The translations under genes were made by a program, and so were the position numbers. 30,302 nt of DNA from Trichomonas tenax (taxonomy: Eukaryota; Parabasalia; Trichomonadida; Trichomonadidae). The notes beneath the pieces were generated by a model that was not told the origin of the DNA, made no database searches, and saw nothing but the letters and a program-made list of their open reading frames with translations. Positions 9,691-20,840 of the stretch are shown here, one piece after another. Numbering within the stretch: the first letter of the stretch is position 1; every line of letters begins with the position of its first letter. The stretch is from contig JALKBU010000626.1 in NCBI GenBank assembly GCA_023091735.1, forward strand, positions 1-30,302, written 5' to 3'.

Positions 9691-10280
9691 TGCCAGTGGA
9701 AAACCTGACTTTGAGGGCACATTCGTGAAGAATTTCGAAAACAAAGGCTTCATCAATATGACTCAAGCGATCGAAGCCCAGCTTATCGCTGTCATTTCGA
9801 AGGGAGATGGACAATTCGGTCCTGGCGCCGAATTTGACTTGTATGCCGACTTCATCACTCAAGCTCAAGGAATACACGAAGAATGGATTAAATCTAATTT
9901 TCTCTTATGAGCCAACTGAGATTGATGGTGCAACGTGGACAGTCAACGAGATCTTCGAGATGGAAGGCCAAAAGCACTACCTTCACAAGTACTTACAGAT
10001 CAAATCGAGTGATCCCGATGTCAAGATCGATTACATCGATCTCTTCCATATCAACCTCAACGACGACAACAAGGCTAAGTCATTGGGCTCTCCATGGGTC
10101 GAGAACACATTCAAGAACCTTGGCTAGCCACTTTACATCAACACTTTCTTCACTGGTTGCAGATTCCCAGCAACACACACGAGATTCGAGGAGAACTCGA
10201 ACTTGGGAAGGGTCAGATACTACTATGGCAAGTCCTTCAGCGACCTCAAGCTTAATCCAGATGGCTTCTACGAGACATGA

Positions 10281-11195
10281 CAGACAGTCTTTGGCGCTGC
10301 AAGAGATTCGAGAATGACTGTCGTTAGAGCAGACCTCTTCTCTTACATTTCCGATATTTCCGTAGCTTCTTCATTCAGGAAGCAGTACAACTTTGGCGTT
10401 TGGCTCTGCCCACGTGGTGGATATTCATCAGCTGGCGCATTAGGCAAGATGATGGAAGACGCCGGCGTTGGCTACTACAACAAGGCTAACGACAATGTCG
10501 ACGTTGGCTCTCACATGTACATCCAAAAAGTCAAGGAACTCTTGATCTCATTCATCAAGGATTACAAGGTCAACTACTACAAACTTGATAGATTCACAGA
10601 CAACCCATGCACATATGCTTCTCACGATCACATGGTCGGCGGCACGGACAACATGTACTTCTACACAGACGAGTACGAGCACTACATCGATGCCTACAAG
10701 GAGATGATTCAGGCAGCCAAAGACATGGGTCTCGATAACTTCTGGATCTTGTCATCAACATGGACATCATTATCTCCATTCCATCTCCAGTGGTCTAACT
10801 CTGTTTGGATCCAAATCTCAAGTGATGCCTGCGAAATTATCATTGCCAACAACACAAACCTTTGCGACCAATGCCTCACATACAGAGATAACTGCTACCA
10901 CTCATTCTATGACGGGCGCGAGTACCAGTTCCCAGCCAACAACATCTACAACCATGATCCAATCTACGACAAGACAGGAACAAAGCTTCGCAACTCTATG
11001 GATGATGACTACTTCAGGACATTCCTTTCTGGATGCGTCATGAGAGGCACAGTCTTCTTCGAGCTGTATTACACATATGACATGTTAGATGAAGGCGACA
11101 AGTGGTATGTTTCTGCTGATGTCTTGAACTGGGTAGAGCAGAACCACGAGATCATCAAGCACTCCCAGATATTTGGTGGCAACCCAAGCAAAGGC
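10281..11195 (+). other. Glycoside hydrolase-like catalytic domain (clan GH-D type)
   Basis: An open stretch of 305 codons with FGVWLCPRGGY followed by YKVNYYKLDRF. The YxKxD pattern resembles the nucleophile motif of GH36/GH27 alpha-galactosidases and alpha-N-acetylgalactosaminidases, with the candidate nucleophile Asp at 10587-10589. Downstream Trp-rich segments (WILSSTWTSL, HLQWSNSVWIQ) fit a sugar-binding barrel. The likely substrate is an alpha-linked galactose or GalNAc glycan, for example mucin, but the family is assigned only by eye. This is the best preserved part of the pseudogene. The domain continues past the stop at 11196 (WDDWDSVIALRNPGG). Confidence 0.6.
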
Positions 11196-11465
11196 TAAGT
11201 CTACGGATTCTCCGCTTGGGACGATTGGGACAGTGTTATTGCTCTGCGTAACCCAGGTGGTAACGTTGAGGAATTCTCAATCACTCTCGACAGAAACATC
11301 GGCGTCACAGAGGGCATTGAGCAGACATACAGATCTACAAGATTGGCACACAGAACAACAGCCACAGAAGAAATCAAGAGCGGCGTTCCATACAAGTATG
11401 GCGACGAGCTCAAGGTTACACTTAACCCAGGCGAGTACAGAATCTACGAGTTCAGGAAGGTCCTC

Positions 11466-12170
11466 GATACACAGCCACCAAAGATTGAGTTAGTCAAGCC
11501 AAGGAGCGATAGCCAGCTCGATGTTAGATTTGATGAATACATCGATTTGTCTAACGCTAAATTCTCAATCCAAGGATTGACAATTAAGGAATATAAGGTC
11601 AGAGGTGATCTCAGAACAATCACATTCACAGTTTCCACAATGACTCCTGGCACAGACTATGTCATCCGTGTTGAGAATATTTGCGACATTTTCGGCAACA
11701 AGATGTCTGATGCCAAGAACTTCAAGTACTTCAACAACAACATGCTTGGCTACAAGCAAGGATTTTTTGCTGTTCCAGAGCCAATTCATCTCGTTGCCGA
11801 CTCTGTTGAAACAGATTCATTCACATTGCAGCTCGACTACGCTACACACAAGCTCATGAACGACGCCAAGTTGATGTACACAAAGGACGGATCTATCGAA
11901 GTCTCCGTTCAGGGTAGTGTTGTTAAGTTCACAGTCGGCGATGTCTCAGTTTCCTCAAATAAGTTGTCTACGTCAGATTTAAAGATCACATGCGTCAGAG
12001 AGCGTAACACAATGCTCAAGATATACGTCAATGGTAAGCTTCAGAACTCTGCATACAAGAAGAATCAGCCAGTTACCGTCAAGATCGAGAATCTCTATCT
12101 CGGTAAGTCTGAAAGATTACTCTATCACGCTGAAGTCTTCAAATATGGCCTTACTTACAACGATATTGGC
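11466..12170 (+). other. Ig-like and LamG-like accessory segments of the glycosidase relic
   Basis: Residues from 11466 (TQPPKIELVKP, then VRFDEYIDLSNA, GTDYVIRV) look like a bacterial Ig-like/fibronectin-like beta-sandwich. From about 11790 the sequence has the pattern of a laminin-G or concanavalin-like lectin fold (SFTLQLDYATH, DGSIEVSV, MLKIYVNGKL). These would serve as spacers and carbohydrate-binding modules. Fold assignments are by pattern only. Confidence 0.45.
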
Positions 12171-12294
12171 GAAGAGGTTACTATTGGCAACACTAAACTT
12201 CAAAGAGATTTCCAGATTACTGACGGACAAGTTCGCACATCAGCAATCAGGAACTTGGAGACAAACACAGTCTTTGTTCCACAGGTTAAGGGCT

Positions 12295-12912
12295 CAGAGG
12301 AATTCGTCATCGTCACTCCAACATACATGGACACAACACCAAAGCCGCTCAATAGATCAAATTGGAAGATCACAGCAAACTCTGAGGAATCAATGAGATT
12401 GGAAGATCAATGAAGGTGCTGCAGTCAATCTCATTGATGGCAACATAAAGACGCTCTGGCACAACAGGTTCACACAGACAGGACAGGGTGGCCACGATGA
12501 TAGACCAAGTAAGTCTGATCCATTCAGAATCGACATCGATCTCGGCCAGGTGACTCAGATTGGCGCATTCTCTTACACACCAAGACAAGTTGACGAGAAC
12601 GGAATCATTAAGAACTTCGAGATTTATGGTGCTCAAATGAAGGAGCAGTTAGAAGTACCACGTCTACCATCCATGGATCTCCTGCACGACAAACAACACG
12701 GAGGGCTTCTGGACATTCAACAACAAGTTCCCACAAGGACTCACAAAGCCATCCGACTTCACACACAGAATCGGCAGTGGCTTCGGTCTTTGGCACGGTC
12801 CACGTGGTGGCTAGGTCACATGATCGAAGATGCCGGAAAGGGCCACTACAACGCTAGGTCACGCGATATCGATGTTGGCTTACACACCTATATCGAAGGA
12901 CTTAAGACAAAT
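12295..12912 (+). pseudogene. Second discoidin domain and collapsed, truncated glycosidase copy
   Basis: From 12295 the leader GSEEFVIV leads into WKITANSEE, then after a frame change NLIDGNIKTLWHN, SDPFRIDIDLGQ and IGAFSYTPR, the same discoidin pattern as the first domain. Shortly after, at ~12680-12815, another frame shows NNKFPQGLTKPSDFTHRIGS and FGLWHGPRGG, which aligns with FGVWLCPRGGY of the first glycosidase. A TAG (12812-12814) and a small deletion follow, then IEDAGKGHYNARSRDIDVGL, aligning with MEDAGVGYYNKANDNVDVGS of the first copy. Several hundred bases that separate these parts in copy one are missing here. The sequence breaks off at about 12912. Confidence 0.7.
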
Positions 12913-13173
12913 TCAATTTACATGTCAAATTCCAAATGACATATAAATTATTTACATGATAGATAAATTTTCTATTTTTCATTATTTACTTAGATAATGA
13001 TTAAATCAATTAAAATGCTTTAGATATAAGTTTCCTATGATATTCAGAAGCTCTGGTTTTGATATCGCATGAATATATTTAAGATTCAAGAAGTTTGTAG
13101 TTGAATAATTTAATTTACGGCCTAAAAATAATAAAAAGAGAAATAAAATTGACAATCAGTTTAAATTCAAAAA

Positions 13174-16100
13174 ATGAAGCCTTATCAAGATTACGTTGCC
13201 CAGAACATGCAAGAACCCATTTATACAGAGACAGTGAAAGTTCTCGGAGGTTTGCTGAAAAAAGAAAGGGTCGCTGTGCTTTCAAATTTTGGATTAAATT
13301 TATTTACGACTAAACAAGTTAAAATTATCGGTCAATATCAATGGTACCAAACAAAGGGATATGAAGTTGTCGATAATGTATTCAAATTAAGCTTTCCTGA
13401 AGTTGTTTTAAATTTTGAAATTGCCACAGACTCAAAATTTCCTCAAGAAGTACAGTTGATTCTCCAGAAGTTACTGACACCAGCAGAACTAGCTTTGATA
13501 AATCCAAAATTAGTCACTCAACCAGCAGAAAGAAGCGCGATATCGAAAATTATTCAGTTTTATCCTGAAAGGATCAAAGAGCTTACAGAATTTCTCCGTT
13601 TTACACCAGGAACTGTGCAAATTAACGAAGATAACGCAAATTATATTTTTGATTTAATTCCGTTATTACCGGAGATTTCCAGTATAGAGATAAATATGAA
13701 AGATATAGTAAATATAGCTCCGAAATTCTTGAAGTTTATCCAAATAGACTCAAAAATTCATCATATAAATTTTATTGGACAATTACCAAACACATTTTCA
13801 GAAATTATTAACGTACTTACATCATCCACATACTCAAGACTCTCGGGTATATCTTTTACAGAATCACAACTCACAGAAACGCATTTTTATCAATTACTCT
13901 CGATTATTAACATAAAACAAATTAAATCACTCTCATTCCATAACGCATTTCCGACAAGCATTTATTATTTCTACAACAAATTCGTTCATTCAGTAAGAAA
14001 ACCGCCAAGATTTTTAAATCTTTGTTATTCTTCAGGAATTTCGCTCCAAAACTTGTTCACATCACGCACAGTGATGCTTTCATTAGAAGACTGCAATCTC
14101 GAGATTCCAACAATTTTCGAAGTTTTTTCATCGAATCAAAATAATTTCAAGAATCTTCGCGTTCTAAATGTCTCACACAACACTTGTTCGAAGACTTTCG
14201 GCAAGAATGCAGCACTACCACCAAGTATACACACGATTTTTGCAAACGGAATTCATTGGAAAGGCTTCCACATGAAAACATTCTTCGAATTATTGTTTTC
14301 TAACTTCGAAAACGGCCTTGAGCTTTCTTTTGCACAAACAGACGCAAATCAGGGTGAATGGACAGCTGTCGATGACTATCTTTCATTATGCTCATTCAGA
14401 TCTTTGCAGGTTCTCGATTGGAGTGGAAATCACGTTTCTCATTCTTTCATTTCATTCCTTTCTCGTCAGAAGTTCCTTCAGACACTTATTGTCAACGAGT
14501 GCTTCACAGAGAATCGCCCCGCAGAGATCAAACTGTTCGCAAACTACTTAGAAGGAGCTCCAATCAACAGACTCGTGATGAACGGCACAGAAGCAGCGCA
14601 TTTAGGTGAATTGATGTCAACAATCATCACATCACTTAAAAAGACACCAAACATCAATGAAATAAGTCTCGCTAAGCATTACTCAAAGTGCACTTTTTAC
14701 ACAGCACTCAAAGAGTTTGCAACAGCAAGAACAAATAAGTGTTTGTTTAACTTTGATTATTCATATCCTTCATCATATGAAGAATTGCAATCTTTGCTCG
14801 ATTTCTTCCTTAACGAAGAAGTCAGCACTGTTATTTGCTTCCCATTCCACGATGTCTTCACTTTTGTTGGTGCAAAGACAGAATACAGAGATCTCAACAT
14901 GCTTCTCGACAAATTCGCAATGAAATATTCGAAGAACAAAGAATACGAAACACCATTCGACAAACCTTACAAATTGCCATGGTTTGCTTACAAATTCGAA
15001 TTCCCTGAGTTCGCTACAGACAATCAGATCAATCAAGTGATTGTTTCGAAAGGAGTCCCAAGAGATCAGTTGCAATCAGCAATCAAAACATCGACGCCAA
15101 TGGTGAGATCAGGAGAACCAATAACAACACCAATTTGGAGTGGCGCTGCACGGCCATCTGATGTCGAAGGCGGAAGAAGGCACAGACACAGAACACCGCA
15201 GACAATCGATAACGAAACTCCAAAGAGAACATCACTACAGACAGAAAAACCACACCACCATCATCACAGACACGCAAACACACTTCAGGGTGAAGATGAA
15301 GTCAACAACGACAAATTCACAATCGAAGTTGAACCGAAACATCATCATAGACACAGAAATCCAACACCACAGCCTCACACACATCACCACAGATCGAAAG
15401 GAGAAGAAACAAAAGAAGAGGTAACGCCATTTGAAATAACTCAGAAGATTGAACCTTTCAGGAGCTCAAAGAGGAGATATCAATCAGCAACAAGAACGAG
15501 AAGATCTAAATCGCCGTTGAGAATTGAAACAACGAACAATCTTAATATCGAAGATGATAAAAAACCGCAAAGAACAGAAATTAAAGCCGTTTCACTTCTT
15601 AAGTTGAATAACTCACCTACATTCGAAATTTCACATGCAAACGACATCCAAAAGCCGCTCGTTGAAAAGCGAAGATATCATAGACATGCAATGACGTTAA
15701 CAGGTGATGACTACAAAGAACCTGTTGAAGAAATAATCGAACCAACAAAATCAAGACATAGACGCAAGAAACCTGCAACAAATGAGGAACAGCCAAAGCA
15801 GAAATCACCAGAAGTGAAGAAAGAAGAAATCGATGAAGAGCCACAGACAATGCAGCCAAAGAGAAGTCACAGAAAGAAGAAGGACCAAGAAAATTTCATA
15901 ATGAAAGAAGACACTCCAGACAAGAAACATGAATCAAGTGAAGAAGAACCTCTCTTTGTTCCTCCAATATATTTACAGAGCGATCAAAAGAAGAGCCAAA
16001 CACCAGAGGAGAAAACAAAACGTGTTAGGAAGCATAAGAAACAGCCGCAAGATGACTCCAAGTGGAATATGCCGACTTTTCCTGCTTATCCGGTGAATAA

Positions 16101-16206
16101 TAACATTTGGGTTGAATTAGGTGACAAATTCAAGTTCGATGAAATGATTGCAGAGATTAAATCAACACCAATCGATCTCCACTATCATCATATGCCGGAC
16201 GAGTAG
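13174..16206 (+). CDS. CARMIL-like PH-LRR protein with His-rich basic tail
   Basis: A 1010-residue protein. Residues ~1-110 resemble the PH domain at the start of CARMIL-type proteins (KKERVAVLSNFGLNLFTT then QYQWYQTKGYEVVDNVFKLS). Residues ~150-620 contain irregular leucine-rich repeats, for example NLRVLNVSHNTCSK and SLQVLDWSGNHVSHSFISF. From about residue 635 the chain is low-complexity and basic, with His clusters (HHHHHRHAN near 695; KHHHRHRN near 722; HTHHHRSK near 740) and a recurring RRYHRHAMTL-like motif. The last ~48 residues (from KWNMPTFPAYP) are less biased and may be a conserved end piece. CARMIL proteins regulate actin capping protein at membranes; I do not see a confident capping-protein-binding motif, so the role is inferred from architecture only. 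It has an initiator-like TCAGTTT at 13156-13162. The stop is TAG. Confidence 0.85.
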   Translation: MKPYQDYVAQNMQEPIYTETVKVLGGLLKKERVAVLSNFGLNLFTTKQVKIIGQYQWYQTKGYEVVDNVFKLSFPEVVLNFEIATDSKFPQEVQLILQKLLTPAELALINPKLVTQPAERSAISKIIQFYPERIKELTEFLRFTPGTVQINEDNANYIFDLIPLLPEISSIEINMKDIVNIAPKFLKFIQIDSKIHHINFIGQLPNTFSEIINVLTSSTYSRLSGISFTESQLTETHFYQLLSIINIKQIKSLSFHNAFPTSIYYFYNKFVHSVRKPPRFLNLCYSSGISLQNLFTSRTVMLSLEDCNLEIPTIFEVFSSNQNNFKNLRVLNVSHNTCSKTFGKNAALPPSIHTIFANGIHWKGFHMKTFFELLFSNFENGLELSFAQTDANQGEWTAVDDYLSLCSFRSLQVLDWSGNHVSHSFISFLSRQKFLQTLIVNECFTENRPAEIKLFANYLEGAPINRLVMNGTEAAHLGELMSTIITSLKKTPNINEISLAKHYSKCTFYTALKEFATARTNKCLFNFDYSYPSSYEELQSLLDFFLNEEVSTVICFPFHDVFTFVGAKTEYRDLNMLLDKFAMKYSKNKEYETPFDKPYKLPWFAYKFEFPEFATDNQINQVIVSKGVPRDQLQSAIKTSTPMVRSGEPITTPIWSGAARPSDVEGGRRHRHRTPQTIDNETPKRTSLQTEKPHHHHHRHANTLQGEDEVNNDKFTIEVEPKHHHRHRNPTPQPHTHHHRSKGEETKEEVTPFEITQKIEPFRSSKRRYQSATRTRRSKSPLRIETTNNLNIEDDKKPQRTEIKAVSLLKLNNSPTFEISHANDIQKPLVEKRRYHRHAMTLTGDDYKEPVEEIIEPTKSRHRRKKPATNEEQPKQKSPEVKKEEIDEEPQTMQPKRSHRKKKDQENFIMKEDTPDKKHESSEEEPLFVPPIYLQSDQKKSQTPEEKTKRVRKHKKQPQDDSKWNMPTFPAYPVNNNIWVELGDKFKFDEMIAEIKSTPIDLHYHHMPDE

Positions 16207-17038
16207 ATCAAGGGTCTTAGTGATTAATTATTTTATATTTATGATTATTCGTGTAATTAAATCTATAATTGTTTGATATATAAACTCGGTTTCCAATCAA
16301 TGTATTTTCTTAATGAGAATCACGACATTCTTTCTCACCATAATCAAATAAAATAACATTCAATTTTTTTTTGGTAGTTTGGACAATTTCATAAACATTT
16401 AGTCAATATTTTGATTGCTATTTTCAAAATGAGAGATTGATTGCTTATCATTATATTCATTTTTGTTACATTGTTTCTTTGTGGTATAGACACTCTATAT
16501 CCTCATTGTGCATTTTATTTTTCATTCATATTGTTAAAGAATGAATCTCACAATTACTGAAATTTAATATGATGATTTCTTCTTAATTTTCCAAGATAAT
16601 CATCAACAAAGGCAAACACTAATTTTTTTATTTGTTTTCTTGTTATGATTAAATACTGTTTTGTTCTTTATACATTTAATCATTTCTAAACACATTCAAA
16701 ATGATAAATGTGCAAATACAGCAAACATTATTCAATATATCTTGAGATAATTTTATTACTTTTAATGTCTAAAATAAACTTGAGCGCCAGTTATTATATA
16801 CATTTACTTGAAGTAAAAAAGTATTAATTTCGTTATTTATCAAAATTTTTAATTTTGAAAATAAATATAAGAATAAAATTGCAAAGTTTGATTTTGAAAA
16901 ATGAAATATAGTATCAACAGATCACATAGATAATATAAATTGGTGATGAAAAGCAAATTGCCGTGTAAATTGAAAAATGACTCGTAGATATACGCCTTTG
17001 ACATGTAAATTTACATTTCTTCATACGTTATTATTAGA
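16207..17038. other. AT-rich intergenic region, no gene seen
   Basis: Stops in every frame and no motif. An open frame at 16977-17183 overlaps the next gene out of frame and is not supported. Just before that gene are ACATGTAAATTTACA at 17001-17015 and TCATA at 17021, both matching motifs seen near other starts. Confidence 0.5.
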
Positions 17039-17674
17039 ATGGATAAAAATACACTTCGCGCAAATAAACAAAGGGCACAAATTCAAGACCAGCTTCGTGC
17101 GGCGTTCAGAGGCACTACTGGAGGCGAAGATCAAGTCCAACATCCATTTATTACGGCATATCAAACTCTTGAAAGGGAACTAGAATTCATTGCACCATTT
17201 CAGACATCAAATTTATTCGAAACTGTTAAAGATGCGTATGAAGCCGCTCTTTCACTCAAAGAAAAAGCTTCACAATGGTATTTCGACGACAAAGTCACTC
17301 CAGAAGGCGAACAAAATCTTTCACTCATTCAATTCCACGGAAATATACTGAAAATTCACCGCGTTTTACTCTCAAGAACAGTTGAAGGAACATCTTTGAT
17401 TCAAGCCGCTCCTGTTTCTCTTCAGAAGCAGGTAGAGAAGACATATGAAGCCCTCGGCCAACTGAATACAGTAATGAACCAAATTTCACAGATTCCAAAG
17501 GCTCCTGCTGCAAGAACAATGAAACAAAAATCAGCGAGACCTGTCATTGCGCGTAAAGTTGAAGAGCAGGAGGACCCTCTCAACCTTCCTCTGCGTGTTT
17601 CTCCGTTCATTACAGAAGGATCGAAGAAATCAACTGTTGTTATCGATGGTGTAACTTGGCCTCGTTTTGTTTGA
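17039..17674 (+). CDS. Conserved-looking helical protein of unknown function
   Basis: A 211-residue soluble protein that I do not recognise. The N-terminus is basic (MDKNTLRANKQRAQIQ). Residues ~35-165 are mainly helical and could form a helical bundle (ERELEFIAPF, DAYEAALSLKEKASQWYFDD, LQKQVEKTYEALGQLNTVMN). A basic Ala/Pro linker follows (residues ~155-180). The C-terminal 35 residues end in LRVSPFITEG then TVVIDGVTWPRFV, a patterned hydrophobic end that may be a binding peptide. There is no signal peptide, membrane segment or catalytic motif. The start is the first ATG, 16 nt after an initiator-like TCATA at 17021. Balanced codon use and clean boundaries argue it is a real gene. Confidence 0.75.
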   Translation: MDKNTLRANKQRAQIQDQLRAAFRGTTGGEDQVQHPFITAYQTLERELEFIAPFQTSNLFETVKDAYEAALSLKEKASQWYFDDKVTPEGEQNLSLIQFHGNILKIHRVLLSRTVEGTSLIQAAPVSLQKQVEKTYEALGQLNTVMNQISQIPKAPAARTMKQKSARPVIARKVEEQEDPLNLPLRVSPFITEGSKKSTVVIDGVTWPRFV

Positions 17675-18261
17675 AGAAATAATGTTTTCTGTTCAATGTA
17701 TTGATATCTATCAATTCATATGTTTGAAATTATTATATATTCAATTAATCTTCAAATATTGATTGAGAATTCACGATTCTAGCTACTGAATCGATTCTCC
17801 TCTGAACTTTCATATGATTTCTTCAGTTTTTCAATAATTATTTCAAATTCGATATAATCATCGAATCAGCTTTCAAATAACTTCTGCTTGAACCAGATAT
17901 CTCATTTGTGTTTGTATTTATAATAAATTTTTGTTTGAATTCTAATTATATATTCATTTTATCAGCTAAACTCAGGCCTAAAAATTCTAAAATAGTCCAT
18001 CACGATGAAGAATGCAGTATAAAGGTGATAAGTGACCTTTGTATTAGTCTCTAAATACTTACCAATTAAATTGAACCTCTCTTGGAACTTAAAGTTATTT
18101 GAAATTGTTGTTATTACAATAAGAGCTTCCAAAAATCCTTTGGGTGTGTTTTATTTTTCTGAGAAACAATTGATGATCACGTACAAATGATTTCAACATT
18201 GGAGAATTTAGATGCTTGGAACTTGAGAATGCAGATTACATGCCTATGCCGAAGAAATGCA
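17675..18261. other. AT-rich intergenic region, no gene seen
   Basis: No frame or RNA gene that I can support. It separates the 211-residue gene from the decayed stretch at 18262-18754. Confidence 0.5.
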
Positions 18262-18754
18262 TTACTGACGTAACGAAAAAGTTGTTCGATGTGGACATCT
18301 CTTGATTATCCAATATGCGTAAACAGTTCTGCCTTCAATTCCATATGACTCGGAGTAGATCTTCGCATATGCAACAGGGCACATTTTGCCATTATTGTCT
18401 AAATCACCAGAATGTATCACTGCCTGGAATTGAACAAAGCGGCCGAAAAATGGCATAAACACAGAAGCAATAATCGGACCTTCGAAAGGAATGAATGTGA
18501 TTCCTGAACAACGAAGATTAATCTTAGAAATCGGAATTTTGCAAATGAATATACATTTAACATGCTGCATCTTCTTCTATTACAATTTCGGCTTGAAATT
18601 CCATATACGTCAATGATTTTCGGCCTTGCCTTCTTGAATGAGGACCATCAATCATGCATATCCATAGTACACGAAACAAGGTAGCTCTCCAATTTGCTGG
18701 TTCGTTGACGGCTTGGGATGCTTGCAACTGATCCTTGGAGCACACATTTAACAT
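18262..18754 (-). pseudogene. Unidentified decayed coding stretch
   Basis: This segment is less AT-rich than its flanks and holds two overlapping minus-strand open frames (18557-18754 and 18262-18570) joined by a frame change at about 18560. Readable pieces include GPHSRRQGRKSLTYMEFQAE followed by IVIEEDAAC, and FIPFEGPIIASVFMPFFGRF followed by VQFQAVIHSGDLDNNG. The composition and the abutting frames suggest a broken gene. I do not recognise the family, and it may equally be chance; neither frame has a promoter motif. Confidence 0.3.
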
Positions 18755-19029
18755 GATACGTCAAAGAACATCTTCAATTGGTGCACCAAATCCTCGTAAC
18801 CTGGTACTTCCAAACTTGATGAAAATAGCAAACGTGCACTCGATAATTTTTTATTAAACTGTTTTTCGAAAAAGATAGCATAAAACTCATTGAAATATTT
18901 CTTAGGTTTACATTCACAACGCAATTTTTTTCACCTACTTGTAGATGATCATATGAGCGATAAAATAAATTAGAAGTATTGTGCTGCGAACGTTGGCTAA
19001 TTTTCTATGATAAATATAAAATAATAAAA

Positions 19030-19865
19030 TTATAAATCTGGTTCTTCTAAGATCACAGTGTCAAGTACATGAGAGTGATCGTTTATCGTTTCGTCTTCAG
19101 CTAAATACTTATCAATTGACAATACACAAATTATATATACCAAGATAAGGTTTTCAAAGAACATACACACTGTTTTAATAACAGAGAAGACATGGAAGTA
19201 CACTTTGAAGTTCGTTATGAAGTGATAGAAAAAGTATTGTGATGTTGAGAAAGAAACGCCGCAATAATCAATAAATATCTGAACAGAGTATAAAAGTATG
19301 GAGTATTTCAACCTGTTTCTAATTAAGTTAGGTATATAGAGCCTGACATTAGATAATATGAATGATATTGATAAAATTAAAATAACAACTGCATTGAGAA
19401 AGAGCTGTGATAGCAGAATCAATAACCTTGTCAGCCCTATGAACACAAAATATGCAAAAGATTCATTTTTTTGTAAATTTGATATAAAGAAATAACATTC
19501 TTATTACAAGCAAAACTTGAGCAACAATCTGTATCAGGCGTGTGAAGTATTTTAATATTTTAGCCCCCCTTGATTTGAAATGTTTGTAATATTAATGTAA
19601 TATGAACACAAAATAATGTTGAGTATGTTCTGATGTCATTGGTGATTTAATTGAGTTTCCATTCCTCTGTGAGATCCACTGCATAAGATTTATAGTTTAA
19701 TATAAATTGCAAGAAGAAAATTAAAAATGTATTGACGATAAACCCAAAAATACAAATTGCTCCAATTTTGATGCATATAACTAAATAGAAGGTGCAAAAA
19801 CACCGGATGTGATATATATTCATGATATAGAATGGCATATCATTGAATATATCATGAATATCCAC
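19030..19865 (-). pseudogene. Seven-helix membrane protein family, dead copy A
   Basis: The minus strand from 19865 gives a shortened N-terminus then NTFLIFFLQFILNYKSYAVD, which aligns with NTFLLFFYQFVFNYKS of the intact member at 23241-24164. After a stop the frame gives LFCVHITLILQTFQIKG (aligned to LFCVHITHILLAFKVKG). After further frame changes the C-terminal half at 19446-19030 is open and well preserved (SQLFLNAVVILILSISFILS, then NVRLYIPN, KYSILLYSVQIFIDYCG, ending in LSIDKYLAEDETIND). TM1 appears partly deleted at the start. It is the most downstream of three tandem, same-strand family members. Confidence 0.8.
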
Positions 19866-20658
19866 GAATTCTAATCTTATTTAATATTAAATTATGTTAA
19901 CTGGGTCCATGCATTGATAAATATCAAATATTTTCAACTACTTTTGTTCAATAAGTTATTGGATATAAATATCTTCCATGAATAATGAATCTATGACTTT
20001 TGACGTGGTCTACGTTTGATCATCAAATTGATACTCTTGAATCGAAAGAAGATACACTATATACAGCAAGATTTCATTTTCTATGAACCAACACACAGTC
20101 AAAACGAAAGCATACTCATAGTAATACGAACTGAAGTTTCTTATGAACTTCATTACATATGGTTTTGATTGATGAAATTCTAATGTTGTATAATCAATAA
20201 ATGTTTGAATTACATAAGCAAGGATAGCGTAACTTAGCCGCTTTCTCAATTGAGCATGTATATATACAATCTAATTTTTGATAAAATGAACGTTATTGAT
20301 GAAATTACAATAACAAATCCATTAAAGAACAGTTGACACGGTAGATTTAGAATTCGGTACATCTGTTGAAATATAAAATTAGATATTTTTGAGGTTTGAT
20401 CGAAATGAATAAAGATAAATGGAATTCTTATTTCAAAGAGTACCAAGAATCCAATTTGAATCACCCGTGCAATGTAAACTAGTATTCGAGATCCTTTGAC
20501 CTGCAATCCGTTTAAAATATGTTAAATGAACTCAAAAATGTGAAATTGTTGTGATTCTGATGTCTACTATTATAGAGTTGAACTTATAGTCGGCTGAAAA
20601 GTCAACACTGTGAGATCTATAATTGAAACCAAACGAGAGGAAAAAATATAAAAAGGGA

Positions 20659-20840
20659 AAAAATAACCTCGTTGAAAGTCGCGATTTTTTCTAGAACTAA
20701 TACTTCTAGGCAAGAAGGTGAATTATTCGTAGCGGATTTCGGAATTATTTTCTGTGCTGCATCTGTTTCAATTGTCAAACACATAGTATACCCTCGCTGT
20801 CACTTAGATAATTTTAATATTACTTTCAAAATATGTGTTT
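20659..20840 (+). repeat. Left terminal inverted repeat of the element
   Basis: 182 bp matching the reverse complement of 21997-22178, with substitutions such as aacctcg/aacttcg, gatttc/gatatc and gcatct/gcattt. High identity between arms suggests recent insertion or arm conversion. Confidence 0.9.

Larger units (their letters stand above)
9193..12912 (+). pseudogene. Discoidin-glycoside hydrolase multidomain gene, multiply broken, bacterial type
   Basis: A visibly GC-richer block than its flanks encoding, in order, a leader segment, an F5/8 type C domain, a TIM-barrel glycosidase-like domain, an Ig-like segment, a LamG-like segment, a second discoidin domain and a truncated second glycosidase. 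It is dead. In-frame stops lie at 9241-9243, 10125-10127, 10278-10280, 11196-11198 and 12812-12814. Frame changes occur near 9685 (in a run of A), near 9885-9900, near 12390-12410 and near 12645. The right end stops abruptly at about 12912 in AT-rich DNA. Between the lesions homology is continuous and long frames stay open (10281-11195; 11199-12413), suggesting recent inactivation. This architecture is typical of secreted glycan-degrading enzymes of gut bacteria, so lateral transfer into the protist is likely, but that is inference from the domain set. GC content alone is not proof, because eS10 here is also GC-rich. Confidence 0.85.

Noticed and set aside
9907..12396. Several alternative plus- and minus-strand frames within the glycosidase relic
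   Set aside because: They are low-complexity Ser/Thr/Arg-rich shadows; homology is carried by the frames described in the pseudogene entry.
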